Shown here in pieces: positions 1 to 11,310 of a stretch of 64,000 bases of DNA. Source of the DNA: an uncultured Saprospiraceae bacterium (GTDB lineage Bacteria; Bacteroidota; Bacteroidia; Chitinophagales; Saprospiraceae); NCBI GenBank assembly GCA_938015595.1, contig CALLPI010000001.1, positions 62,001-126,000 on the forward strand, in the 5' to 3' direction. The translations under genes and the position numbers were made by a program. Each line of letters starts with the position of its first letter. The stretch's first letter is position 1. The notes beneath the pieces are model-generated. The model was not told the origin of the DNA and made no database searches. It saw only the letters and a program-made list of their open reading frames with translations.

Positions 1-3160
<3,160 letters not shown>

Positions 3161-3187
3161 TTTGCCCTATCTGTAGCCTCGCGTAGC

Positions 3188-3227
3188 GCCTCCAAGAAGT
3201 GTTTCTTTGGAGGCACTCGCCGTTTTT
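3188..3227 (+). terminator. Putative rpoC terminator
   Basis: An inverted repeat, GCCTCCAA-GAA against TTC-T-TTGGAGGC with a GTGT loop, lies at 3188-3214, 27 bases after the rpoC stop. A TTTTT run follows at 3223-3227. The T-run is 8 bases away from the stem, so it is a less than perfect intrinsic terminator. Confidence 0.5.
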
Positions 3228-3572
3228 GAAATATTTGTTGTGATGCGTCTCTATTAATAATTATTTGGAGTACATACTTCAGTTTTCGCTCACATCCAGG
3301 CAGGAAGCTACGTGCTTGCCTGGCCAGTGCGGTTTTTGCAGTATCACTTTGGAGAATGCGTATTTTCACATTAAGCGTGTGGAAATTGCCAATCCTACCT
3401 ACAACGTGGCGCTCAACAGGGCCGGATATCGTTAGCCTGGGTTTTCCAGCTCTAGGAATTGATTGCCGGTAAAAAAGAAGTTGAAAAATGCAAAAGCCAC
3501 GACCGCCCATAATATACCAGGTAATGTGCTCATATGCCACATCGCAGTGCTCGGCTATCTGAATAAAAATTA

Positions 3573-3580
3573 TACCTTTG
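3573..3580 (+). promoter_or_regulatory. Bacteroidota -7 element for pheS
   Basis: TACCTTTG matches the Bacteroidota sigma-ABfr -7 consensus TAnnTTTG exactly. It lies 21 bases before the chosen pheS start. No clear -33 TTG is present at the usual spacing. Confidence 0.55.
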
Positions 3581-3601
3581 CTCACTCATTGTATTGCAGC
3601 C

Positions 3602-4627
3602 ATGCTTCTTGAACAAGCCCGTGATATCTTGGCCGAAATAGCGCAAGCTGCTCCGCACACGCCAGCAGAATTGGAGCAATTTCGCATTCGCTACCTCGGC
3701 TCGAAAAATGTAATCAAAGCCCTCTCGGCAGAAATTCGTCACATACCCAATGAGCAGAAGCGAGATTTTGGCCGCCTCATCAACGAGGCTATGCAGGCCG
3801 CAGAGATCAAATATCAGGCACTGAAGGCTCAATTGGAGCAAGAAACTGAAAGCCAACAGGCGGCAGCATTAGACTTGAGTGCTCCGGCCGAACTGTGGGT
3901 GTGGGGCACGCGGCATCCGATATCCATCACCATAAACCGCGTCATTCGCATTTTTGAACGCCTGGGTTTTGTGGTGGCCGAAGACCGCGAAATAGAGGAT
4001 GACTGGCACAACTTCACGGCACTGAACACCCCCGAAGACCATCCTGCCCGCGATATGCAGGACACCTTTTACCTTCGGGGCAGCCAGAACTTGCTGTTGC
4101 GCACGCATACTTCTTCGGTGCAGGTTCGGCTGATGGAAGTGCAGAAACCGCCCATTCGCATCATTGCACCAGGGCGGGTATATCGCAACGAGACCATCTC
4201 GGCTCGATCGCACTGTCAGTTTCACCAGGTAGAAGGGCTATACGTGGATGAGGGCGTGTCGTTTGCTGATCTGAAGCAGACCTTGTTATACTTTGCCCAG
4301 GAGATGTTTGGCGCTACGCAGATACGTCTGCGGCCTTCGTTTTTTCCTTTCACAGAGCCAAGCGCTGAGATGGACGTGTATCTGGGGACGGAGACGGAGG
4401 ATGCTCGCCGCCTGACCAAAGGCACAGGCTGGCTTGAGATATTGGGCTGTGGCATGGTGGACCCCAACGTACTGGCCAATTGTAATATTGATCCAGAAAA
4501 ATACACGGGCTTTGCTTTTGGTATGGGTATTGAGCGGCAGGCGATGCGTCTGTTCGGCATCAGCGATATACGGTTACTGTTCGAAAACGATGTACGCTTC
4601 TTGAGGCAGTTTGCCACAGTAGTTTGA
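3602..4627 (+). CDS. pheS: Phenylalanine--tRNA ligase alpha subunit
   Basis: Catalytic subunit of the heterotetrameric PheRS, which charges tRNA-Phe in the cytosol. At 341 aa it is close to the E. coli enzyme (327). An N-terminal coiled-coil arm (about residues 1-75) precedes the class II core. Visible core motifs are HPARDMQDTFYL, LLRTHTSSVQVR, the motif 2 region IRIIAPGRVYRNE, FHQVEGLYVD, RPSFFPFTEPSAEMDV and the motif 3 FAFGMGIERQAMRLFGI. The open frame extends eight codons further upstream, but the ATG at 3602 begins the conserved MLLEQAR and sits behind a -7 element. pheT is not adjacent and must be elsewhere. Confidence 0.96.
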   Translation: MLLEQARDILAEIAQAAPHTPAELEQFRIRYLGSKNVIKALSAEIRHIPNEQKRDFGRLINEAMQAAEIKYQALKAQLEQETESQQAAALDLSAPAELWVWGTRHPISITINRVIRIFERLGFVVAEDREIEDDWHNFTALNTPEDHPARDMQDTFYLRGSQNLLLRTHTSSVQVRLMEVQKPPIRIIAPGRVYRNETISARSHCQFHQVEGLYVDEGVSFADLKQTLLYFAQEMFGATQIRLRPSFFPFTEPSAEMDVYLGTETEDARRLTKGTGWLEILGCGMVDPNVLANCNIDPEKYTGFAFGMGIERQAMRLFGISDIRLLFENDVRFLRQFATVV

Positions 4628-4833
4628 GGAGGAAATTAGTGTGTAGCATAGAGCAGGCCTAGGCATTGGGCAGCACAACCTCTCTTTCTTGGCGATAACC
4701 AGTGCGAGCGCTGCCCTTAATTCTACTAGCCTTTACGTGAAAAGGTTATGGAAGAATGCTGCTAAGCGATTCTGCAGTGGAATAGAAAACGAACATTCGC
4801 AGCTTTCTGCCAATCAAATAGAGACAAAACAAG

Positions 4834-6183
4834 ATGAAACCTGCTATTCCTAAAGGCACGCGCGATTTTAGCCCAGGCGAGGTGTTCCGGCGGCAGTACA
4901 TTTTTGGCATTATCCGCGAAGTATTTGTACGGTATGGTTATCAGCCCATTGAAACGCCGGCCATGGAGTTGCTGTCGGTACTGACGGGTAAATATGGGGA
5001 AGAAGGCGACCGGCTGCTGTTCAAAATACTGAACAATGGTGATTTTTTGAGTAAAGCCAATGCAGAGGCTTTGGAAAATCGCGACTCGCGCCGCCTGTTG
5101 CCGTCCATTGCTGAAAAAGGCCTTCGCTATGACCTCACAGTGCCTTTTGCCCGCTATGTGGTAATGCACCAGCACAAGTTGTCCTTTCCGTTCAAGCGCT
5201 ATCAGATTCAGCCGGTGTGGCGTGGCGATAACCCTCAGAAAGGCCGATTCCAGGAGTTCTACCAGTGCGATGTGGATGTAGTAGGCTCTACCTCCTTGAT
5301 GTACGAGGCTGAGTTGTTGCAGATTTACGACGAAGTCTTTTGCCGGCTGGGTATCGAGGTGGTCATCAAGTTCAACAATCGGAAGGTGTTGTACGGTATT
5401 GCGGAAGCAGCGGGCATTCCGGATCGCTTCATGGATATGACAGTAGCCATTGACAAGCTAGATAAGATAGGCTCTCAAGGTGTGCGCGCCGAAATGCAGC
5501 AGCGCGGCATTGCTAAGGAAGCCATTGACCGCGTGGAGCAAATACTGGCTGTTTCTGACCCTGAAATGCTCAGAACTCACTTGTGCCACAGCCTGGAAGG
5601 CATGAAAGGCCTGGATGAGGTAGCCGAGCTGTATCGCTACTTTGACCCCGCTACTGCCCATAATGAAGTGCGCTTTGACCTGACATTAGCACGTGGGCTT
5701 ACGTATTACACGGGCTGCATTTTTGAAGTACAGGCTAAAGGTGTGCAAATAGGCAGTATTGGCGGTGGTGGTCGCTATGACAATCTCACCGGTACTTTTG
5801 GTTTGGAGGGCGTATCGGGCGTGGGTATTTCCTTTGGCGCCGATCGCATCTATGAAGTAATGAAGGAGCTGGAGCTTTTCCCCGAAAAAGCGGCTGACAG
5901 TTTGCAACTGCTCCTGGTGGCCACTGATGAACAGGCGCACTACCATGCTTTTCGCCTTCTAAGGCAGGTACGCGCTGCCGGTATCTGCGCGGATTTGTAT
6001 CCGCAGGCAGCCAAACTGAAAAAGCAAATACAGTACGCCAACAACCGACAGGTTCCTTACGTGGCTATTATTGGCAGTGATGAAATGGCCGCCGGCGAGG
6101 TATCGTTCAAAGATATGGCCAGCGGCGAGCAAGTGCGATTGAAGCCAGAAGCGATGATAGCGCAGTTGGCAGGAAAGCATTAA
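4834..6183 (+). CDS. hisS: Histidine--tRNA ligase
   Basis: Class II aminoacyl-tRNA synthetase of 449 aa that charges tRNA-His. The start MKPAIPKGTRDFSP is the conserved N-terminus. Also visible are YDLTVPFARYV, the motif 2 region WRGDNPQKGRFQEFYQCDVDVVG, the histidine-binding LARGLTYYTGCIFEV and IGGGGRYDNLTG, followed by motif 3 GVGISFGADRIY. The anticodon-binding Rossmann-like domain occupies roughly residues 350-449. It lies 206 bases after pheS on the same strand, so the two tRNA-charging genes may share transcription, though no terminator or promoter between them is clear. It converges on folA, leaving 45 bases between the stops. Confidence 0.96.
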   Translation: MKPAIPKGTRDFSPGEVFRRQYIFGIIREVFVRYGYQPIETPAMELLSVLTGKYGEEGDRLLFKILNNGDFLSKANAEALENRDSRRLLPSIAEKGLRYDLTVPFARYVVMHQHKLSFPFKRYQIQPVWRGDNPQKGRFQEFYQCDVDVVGSTSLMYEAELLQIYDEVFCRLGIEVVIKFNNRKVLYGIAEAAGIPDRFMDMTVAIDKLDKIGSQGVRAEMQQRGIAKEAIDRVEQILAVSDPEMLRTHLCHSLEGMKGLDEVAELYRYFDPATAHNEVRFDLTLARGLTYYTGCIFEVQAKGVQIGSIGGGGRYDNLTGTFGLEGVSGVGISFGADRIYEVMKELELFPEKAADSLQLLLVATDEQAHYHAFRLLRQVRAAGICADLYPQAAKLKKQIQYANNRQVPYVAIIGSDEMAAGEVSFKDMASGEQVRLKPEAMIAQLAGKH

Positions 6184-6228
6184 GAATGCCAGGAGCACCC
6201 ATAATAGCTGGACTGGCTAGTCATCTCC

Positions 6229-6780
6229 CTAAATTGCATTCGCGTTGTAAGTTGTGTCATCTTGCCTGATCTTTTCAACCTTCTCGTACCGCACAAACTC
6301 GTAATCCCAGGTATGCCGTGCATCGCGGGTATGGTATTCTTGCCAGGTTGCTTGCCAAACAGCAGGGTCAATGAGCGGAAAGAAACTGTCGGCTTGCGGG
6401 AAGTGCGCTCGCACATGGGTGATGATCAACTCGTGAGCGTATGGCATGGTTTGGCGGTAAATGTCGGCACCGCCCAGTACGCAGAGCCGTGGTGCTCCTG
6501 TGCTAGCCGCCCAAGTCAGTGCATCTTCTACTGAACGGGCCAGGCGCACATACGCAGGCGCTTGGTAGTTAGGCTGACGAGTCACTAGAATTGTGCTTCG
6601 GTCGGGCGTGAACATCTCTCTGCCTTGTGGAGACTCAAAAGAGCGGCGTCCGGTCAGCAGAAGGCATCCTTCTATTTGCCGGTAGAAAAAAGCCAAATCC
6701 CCGGGTAAATGCCAGGGGATATCACCACGAACGCCGATGGCACCATCGTCGGCTACAGCAGCAATCAGCACAATGCGCAT
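6229..6780 (-). CDS. folA: Dihydrofolate reductase
   Basis: NADPH-dependent reduction of dihydrofolate to tetrahydrofolate. The 183 aa protein is near normal size (E. coli 159) with a short C-terminal extension. The family signature is visible: MRIVLIAAVADDGAIGVRGDIPWHLPGDLAFF includes the substrate-binding Trp and the catalytic acid (Asp of PGDL). TGRRSFES is the pyrophosphate-binding segment, and LCVLGGADIYRQTMPYAHELIITHV is the conserved C-terminal half. It starts 12 bases after the serC stop, so the two form an operon. No thyA is adjacent. Confidence 0.95.
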   Translation of the reverse strand: MRIVLIAAVADDGAIGVRGDIPWHLPGDLAFFYRQIEGCLLLTGRRSFESPQGREMFTPDRSTILVTRQPNYQAPAYVRLARSVEDALTWAASTGAPRLCVLGGADIYRQTMPYAHELIITHVRAHFPQADSFFPLIDPAVWQATWQEYHTRDARHTWDYEFVRYEKVEKIRQDDTTYNANAI

Positions 6781-6792
6781 GATGAAGGAAAC

Positions 6793-7863
6793 TTACCCGT
6801 GTTTTTGGGCAAAGTCTCGCATGACATCCACCAGTACCTGTACGCTTGTTTTGGGCATGGCATTGTAGATGGATGCCCGGAACCCCCCCACTGAACGGTG
6901 GCCTTTGATACCCACAATGCCAGCTGCTTTGCAAGCCTCCAGAAAATGCACTTCGTGGTCAGCATTTACTGGCACAAAACAGGCGTTCATCAGCGAGCGG
7001 TCTTCTTCTGCCACTGTGCCTCTGAAGCATGGATTGGCGTCAATCTCATCATAAATGAGCTGTGCTTTTTGGGCATTGTGCACCGACATAGCTTCCAGAC
7101 CACCCTGAGCTACAATCCAGCGCAAGGTGAGCATGAGGACGTAAATGGGGAACACCGGCGGAGTGTTGTACATGCTGTCGTTGTCTATGTGATTGCGATA
7201 GTCGAGCATGCTGGGTAACTTGCGCGACACCTTGCCCAGCATATCCTTGCGTACGATGACCAGCGTAACGCCTGCTGGCCCCAGGTTTTTCTGTGCGCCG
7301 GCATAGATGAGGCCAAAGCGCTCTATCTCTAGTGGGCGGCTGAACATATCGGACGACATGTCGCTCACAATGGGCACTTCGGTGTCCGGCCACTCGTGCA
7401 GTTGTGTACCAAAGATGGTGTTGTTGCTTGTTAGGTGTAAGTATTTGGCGTATGTTGGTACGGTATAGCCTTTGGGTATGTAGGTGTAATTGCTCTCTTT
7501 GGAAGAAGCCAATACTTCTACATTACCGAAGAGCTTGGCCTCTTTGATGGCTTTGGCCGCCCAGCTGCCAGAGTCCACGTAGCAGGCGGTTTGGCTTTCG
7601 TCCAGGAGGTTCATAGGTGCCATGAAGAACTGAGTACTAGCACCACCGCTCAAAAATAGCACGGCGTATTCTTCTCCTGCGCCGCTCAATTGGCGTACCA
7701 ACTGTTGGGCTTCGGCCACAACGGCTTCAAACTCCTTGCTGCGGTGAGAAATTTCCATGATAGACAGCCCCATACCGTTGAAGTCCACAGCAGCGTGGGC
7801 GGCCTGTTCCAATACATTGGCCGGCAAGATAGCTGGGCCGGCACTAAAATTGTGTTTTTGCAT
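6793..7863 (-). CDS. serC: Phosphoserine aminotransferase
   Basis: PLP enzyme of serine (and pyridoxal) biosynthesis converting 3-phosphohydroxypyruvate and glutamate to phosphoserine. The start at 7863 gives MQKHNFSAGPAILP, the conserved N-terminus, and 356 aa. The open frame runs 25 codons further but passes over the promoter. The PLP lysine lies in GLIYAGAQKNLGPAGVTLVI, and MEISHRSKEF and SGGASTQF are also typical. It is the first gene of a serC-folA pair. Its product would feed serine-derived one-carbon units to the folate pool in which FolA works, which fits the pairing. Confidence 0.96.
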   Translation of the reverse strand: MQKHNFSAGPAILPANVLEQAAHAAVDFNGMGLSIMEISHRSKEFEAVVAEAQQLVRQLSGAGEEYAVLFLSGGASTQFFMAPMNLLDESQTACYVDSGSWAAKAIKEAKLFGNVEVLASSKESNYTYIPKGYTVPTYAKYLHLTSNNTIFGTQLHEWPDTEVPIVSDMSSDMFSRPLEIERFGLIYAGAQKNLGPAGVTLVIVRKDMLGKVSRKLPSMLDYRNHIDNDSMYNTPPVFPIYVLMLTLRWIVAQGGLEAMSVHNAQKAQLIYDEIDANPCFRGTVAEEDRSLMNACFVPVNADHEVHFLEACKAAGIVGIKGHRSVGGFRASIYNAMPKTSVQVLVDVMRDFAQKHG

Positions 7864-7910
7864 AGTTAGGTTAGTTTGATGTTGGAGCCATACGCTCCTG
7901 TACGAGTGCA

Positions 7911-7938
7911 CAAAGGTAATGCGTGAAAGCATTATCAA
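7911..7938 (-). promoter_or_regulatory. Bacteroidota promoter for serC-folA
   Basis: Read on the minus strand, TTG (7936-7938), a 17-base spacer and TACCTTTG (7911-7918) fit the -33 TTG / -7 TAnnTTTG promoter. It lies about 48 bases before the serC start. Confidence 0.65.
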
Positions 7939-8120
7939 GGTGTAAAGATTGTGTGAAGTAAGACATCGTAGGGCTGTGAATATGTAACTTGCTTTGCAGC
8001 ATGCTGTTGCACCATTATCTTTGTCTTAGTCGAAAATCACTACCATAGCCAGAATTACGCTTTGCTTGTGTATCGCTCTTGCGCATCGTTGCTTTGTATT
8101 GGCCAGTGCAGAGTGCAGTT

Positions 8121-8195
8121 ATACTGAGCAATGCCAAGTTTTGTGCATGATTTGCGGATGTTGTGTACAAAACTTGGCGAGTCAAAACATAGAAC
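8121..8195 (+). repeat. Dispersed palindromic repeat, copy 1
   Basis: The palindromic core is 8133-8178: GCCAAGTTTTGT at the left and ACAAAACTTGGC at the right, around a loop containing GCATGATTTGCGGATGTTG. Conserved flanks are GAGCAAT on the left and GAGTC on the right. The same core and flanks recur at 27412-27482 and, inverted, at 49609-49682. It lies downstream of the dehydratase gene. Confidence 0.8.
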
Positions 8196-8242
8196 ACATC
8201 GCCAGGGTATGCCTTGCGGCCAGGATCCTTGCCGCCACTTGC

Positions 8243-9460
8243 TCACATTCGCTGGTCCAGGTTTTTACCGGTTTCCAGGTGGCGAAACCCAGGGACCATA
8301 TTTTCCATGGCAGCCACGATGTCGGCCTTACCAGTGTCAGGTCGGGCCAGAAGTTGTTGCAAGTCGTGGAGGTAAGTGTACATGCGCTCGCGGCTTAGAG
8401 GCGCCTGGGGGGTGATGTAGCCCAGCGCCTGGAAATCGTCGAGGTTGACCTTTTCTTCGGGGGTGTAAAATTCTTCTTCCGGTTTTTCTCCTGAGGTATC
8501 AGGTTCAAAAAAATAAACGGGATAGTATTTGGCATCGGGTAGATATCGTGCGGCTTTTTCACGGGCGATGGTCTCTGAGTCGCATAGGTCAATGGCGTAG
8601 CCCAGTTGATGCAGCAGGCTTTTGGCGATGTCGGTGAAGGTGTTCAGGTCTTGGGTGCTGAGTTTGGGGAAGAAAATTTGCCCAGATTGGCCGATGATGG
8701 CAGCCAGTAGGCAAATTTCGCCTGCCTCCTGGGGGGATACGAAGTAGCGTCGTATGTGTTTGGGGGCGGAAAGGGGTTGCTTTTTGGCAATGCGCTGCAG
8801 AAAACCATCTAGGAGGCTACCGTTGGAGAAGGCTACGTTAGCAAAGCGGGCGGTGGTCACAGGCAGGATGTCGCTGTAAGCCAGTAGTAGGTTTTCCATG
8901 AGTTTTTTGCTGGCGCCCATCACATTGGCCGGGTTGGCGGCTTTGTCAGTACTTACACAAAAGAAGCGCTCTGGCGGGTTTTCGCACAGCAAGTCCAGCA
9001 AGTAGCGAGCATGCAGTACGTTGTTTTCTAGCATGGCTTCTATGGCATACTGGTCTTTTTCGGAGCGCACGTGTTTGTGTGCGGCAAAGTTGGCCACGAT
9101 GTGAAACGGCCCTTCGTTTTTCCAGATTTTCCTGAACACCGGCGCCTGAAAGTGCGTCGGATAGGTGAGGTATTGCTCCGGTATGTATTGCTGGTGGGAG
9201 CTGCGCAGGTCGCGGGTGAGTTCGGTAAGGCCGTTTTCGCTACTGTCCACTACTACCAAGCTTGCAGGCTCGTAGCGAAGCAGGGCTTTAATAAACTGAC
9301 TACCTATACTGCCGGCACCGCCTATAACCAAGGTGTTTTTACCAGCAATGCGGCTTCGTAGCCAGGGTTCGTTGGCGATGAGGTCGTAGTAGGTCAGGCT
9401 TTTTTCCCTACGGGTCACGTGTTGAGCAATGAATTTGTCTAGGTTGAATCGTTTATTCAT
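8243..9460 (-). CDS. CapD/FlaA1-like nucleotide-sugar dehydratase (SDR family)
   Basis: Polysaccharide-biosynthesis (CapD-like) short-chain dehydrogenase/reductase of 405 aa, related to UDP-N-acetylglucosamine 4,6-dehydratases. It has the Rossmann motif GGAGSIGSQ at residues 47-55, NFAAHKHV near 124-131 and the family signature STDKAANPANVMGASK at 170-185, which replaces the usual YxxxK with MxxxK. No membrane helices precede it, so it is the soluble type rather than a full FlaA1. The C-terminal ~100 residues are charged and variable. It follows the membrane protein gene by 4 bases and is probably cotranscribed with it. The exact sugar substrate cannot be told. Confidence 0.85.
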   Translation of the reverse strand: MNKRFNLDKFIAQHVTRREKSLTYYDLIANEPWLRSRIAGKNTLVIGGAGSIGSQFIKALLRYEPASLVVVDSSENGLTELTRDLRSSHQQYIPEQYLTYPTHFQAPVFRKIWKNEGPFHIVANFAAHKHVRSEKDQYAIEAMLENNVLHARYLLDLLCENPPERFFCVSTDKAANPANVMGASKKLMENLLLAYSDILPVTTARFANVAFSNGSLLDGFLQRIAKKQPLSAPKHIRRYFVSPQEAGEICLLAAIIGQSGQIFFPKLSTQDLNTFTDIAKSLLHQLGYAIDLCDSETIAREKAARYLPDAKYYPVYFFEPDTSGEKPEEEFYTPEEKVNLDDFQALGYITPQAPLSRERMYTYLHDLQQLLARPDTGKADIVAAMENMVPGFRHLETGKNLDQRM

Positions 9461-9464
9461 GCGC

Positions 9465-10307
9465 TTATTTTTTTAGATACCACAATGATAGGGGCGCCAA
9501 AAAATGCGGAAAGCGAATGAGTACCTCCGGCGTCCATTCCTGCAAGGCGCGCGGCCACCAGGGCAGCTGAAAATGCACGTGCGCCGCATAGCGGGCAATC
9601 GCAGTAAGCAGCCCCCATACTATCATGTACACAAGGCTGATACGACGGGCCAGCGTCCAGGGCAGCAGCACGGCAAGCGCTGCTACAAGGTCTAGCGCCC
9701 CCATAATACTCAGGAATGTAGCCGCTGCGCCCTCGCTTACGTGGAGTATTTGCATGGTCATGGCTGTGAAATGCCCCGGCCTTGGGAATATATTGAGCGC
9801 GTACAAACCATGCGCGGCAAAGGTGGCTGCAGCTGCTGCGGCGCCCCAAGTGTAAATATGCCGAAGATTGCGCTCCTGGCTGCGCTCGGCGCTGTACCAA
9901 AGTAGCAAGCTCCCCCACTGCAAGGTGTATTCGGCAAACTGCACTATGAAAAATATCTTGTCCACCCCGTGCAGCACCGCCACAAGCAGTAGTAAAATAA
10001 CACTTGTAAAAACCAGATATTTACCCCAGTGAAGTCTTCCGCCTACAAGCACCGCTACAAAGGCAAGCAAAAAAATTATTCCGCCTATCCAGCCCAGCCA
10101 TTCCATCCCGCGAAGCGCTACCCATCCAGTAGCATATTCTGACCAACCCAGCCCGGTTAATGCATGGATGGTGTCACTCAGCAAATATTCGTTCCATAGC
10201 AAAGTAGAGTAGGGGAGCTTGCCACTGAAACTCAGCCAGGCATACCCTGCTAATACTGCCAGCGCAGCAGTTTGCAGGAGGCGCCTGATGCGGACTGCTG
10301 GATTCAT
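9465..10307 (-). CDS. Polytopic membrane protein, unknown function
   Basis: 280 aa with about seven hydrophobic segments. Clear ones are AALAVLAGYAWL, GWIGGIIFLLAFVAVLV, YLVFTSVILLLLVAVL, ATFAAHGLYAL, ALDLVAALAVLLPW and ISLVYMIVWGLLTAIA. Aromatic and His-containing loops lie between them. I do not recognise a family. It has the look of DoxX-like or cytochrome-like small membrane proteins, but no heme or catalytic motif is evident. It is the first gene of a two-gene unit with the nucleotide-sugar dehydratase, only 4 bases apart. A role in envelope polysaccharide assembly is possible from context only. It is divergent from cutA. Confidence 0.75.
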   Translation of the reverse strand: MNPAVRIRRLLQTAALAVLAGYAWLSFSGKLPYSTLLWNEYLLSDTIHALTGLGWSEYATGWVALRGMEWLGWIGGIIFLLAFVAVLVGGRLHWGKYLVFTSVILLLLVAVLHGVDKIFFIVQFAEYTLQWGSLLLWYSAERSQERNLRHIYTWGAAAAAATFAAHGLYALNIFPRPGHFTAMTMQILHVSEGAAATFLSIMGALDLVAALAVLLPWTLARRISLVYMIVWGLLTAIARYAAHVHFQLPWWPRALQEWTPEVLIRFPHFLAPLSLWYLKK

Positions 10308-10336
10308 GGCCGAAAGTTAGGATATTCGCTGCAAAA

Positions 10337-10654
10337 ATGGCTTTTCTTATTGTTTATGTGACGCATGCATCGGAAGCCGAAGCGCTCCGCGTTTCTCAAG
10401 AGATGTTGCAAGCCAGGCTGTGCGCTTGCGCCAACATTTTTCCTATCCAGAGCCTGTACTGGTGGCAAGGCGCGCTCGAATCCGGACAGGAGTGGGTCAG
10501 TATCCTGAAAACACAGCACAGCCACTGGGGGGCATTGCGTTCGGCCATTGAGCAGACGCATCCCTACGACACGCCTTGTATTATGAAGATAGAGGTGTCG
10601 GCCAATGAAAAGTACGAGCGCTGGATTGAGGCTCATCTGGCCGCGTTGGAGTAA
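10337..10654 (+). CDS. cutA: Divalent-cation tolerance protein CutA
   Basis: Small trimeric CutA1 protein of 105 aa, the usual size, linked in E. coli to copper/divalent metal tolerance; its true biochemical role is unsettled. Recognisable segments are FLIVYVTHASEAEALRVSQ, LCACANIFPIQSLYWWQG, the metal-associated Cys region and THPYDTPCIMKIEV. Its last 22 bases overlap tail-to-tail with the minus-strand methyltransferase gene. It starts 29 bases from the divergent membrane protein gene. Confidence 0.93.
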   Translation: MAFLIVYVTHASEAEALRVSQEMLQARLCACANIFPIQSLYWWQGALESGQEWVSILKTQHSHWGALRSAIEQTHPYDTPCIMKIEVSANEKYERWIEAHLAALE

Positions 10655-11310
10655 CCGACCAACATGAGGTTATGGCCCAAGTCCCAGCATTCGCTTTTGC
10701 GGAAGGCTCTTCGAAAGACCTCATCATACCAGGTCTGGGCTTGCTGCCGGTCTTGGGCGGTAGCGCCAAGGCGATTGTACAATAAGATGCCGCCGGGGTT
10801 GAGATGCGCCTGGAGCAGCTCCAGAAAATCTGGCTGCAGGAAAGGTTCAGGTACTTGGTCGTCCACAAAAATATCCATGCAAAGCAAGTCAAAGGTGTCC
10901 TGGCAAATTTGCAGGAACGCCAGCGCGTCCGCACAATGTAGTTCCAGTGGCGACTGAAGTTGTGGCAGAGTATATCGGCTGGCCAGGTAGAGCACGTTTT
11001 CATCGGCCTCTACCCCCGTGTAGTGATATTGGCGGTGGTATTTGACCTCCAGCAATTGGGGGATGCTCCCCAGCCCTACGCCCAGCAGTAACACCTTGCG
11101 TATGGGGAGTTTGTCTAAAGGCAGGCGTTGGAATGCCTTGTCGAAGTTGTCGTACAGGTCTTCCCAGGAGTACACGGCATTGGCGGTGCAGAGTTGCAAC
11201 CTGCCTCGGCGCAAACTCACGTACAAATGCGGGTTCAGGGCGCTAGGGGCGCTTTCGAGGTGCAATTCTACGAGCCAGCTCAGGCAGCGCTTCCAGGCGG
11301 GGATGTGCAT
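10633..11310 (-). CDS. Spermidine synthase-like methyltransferase-fold protein
   Basis: 225 aa with a class I SAM-methyltransferase fold of the polyamine-synthase-like type. VLLLGVGLGSIPQLLEV is the glycine-rich loop, YTGVEADENVL the acidic end of beta 2, HCADALAFL the next strand, and DLLCMDIFVDDQVPEPF stands where spermidine synthase has its D-x-x-D region. It is shorter than genuine spermidine synthases (about 280 aa), so whether it transfers aminopropyl or methyl groups is open. Its ATG overlaps the TAA of the thioredoxin gene by one base (TAATG), which implies translational coupling. Confidence 0.8.
   Translation of the reverse strand: MHIPAWKRCLSWLVELHLESAPSALNPHLYVSLRRGRLQLCTANAVYSWEDLYDNFDKAFQRLPLDKLPIRKVLLLGVGLGSIPQLLEVKYHRQYHYTGVEADENVLYLASRYTLPQLQSPLELHCADALAFLQICQDTFDLLCMDIFVDDQVPEPFLQPDFLELLQAHLNPGGILLYNRLGATAQDRQQAQTWYDEVFRRAFRKSECWDLGHNLMLVGYSNAAR

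Larger units (their letters stand above)
3161..3601. other. Intergenic region rpoC-pheS with hairpins and promoter
   Basis: 440 bases without a convincing gene. It holds a terminator-like hairpin just after rpoC (3188-3214), a second imperfect hairpin (3296-3323, CCAGGC..GCCTGG arms with a T-run at about 3333-3337) and the pheS -7 element near its right end. A minus-strand open frame (3157-3585) crosses both hairpins and resembles no protein I recognise. Confidence 0.5.
7864..8242. other. Intergenic region with promoter and palindromic repeat
   Basis: 379 bases between serC and the sugar-nucleotide dehydratase, both on the minus strand. It contains the serC promoter at its left and copy 1 of the dispersed palindrome at 8121-8195. 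The short open frames here run across the palindrome and are not convincing genes. Confidence 0.6.

Noticed and set aside
8131-8415. Short open frames across palindrome copies (also at 27316-27531 and 49602-49670)
   Set aside because: The shared peptide FVHDL..CTKLG is just the translated repeat DNA and not a protein family.
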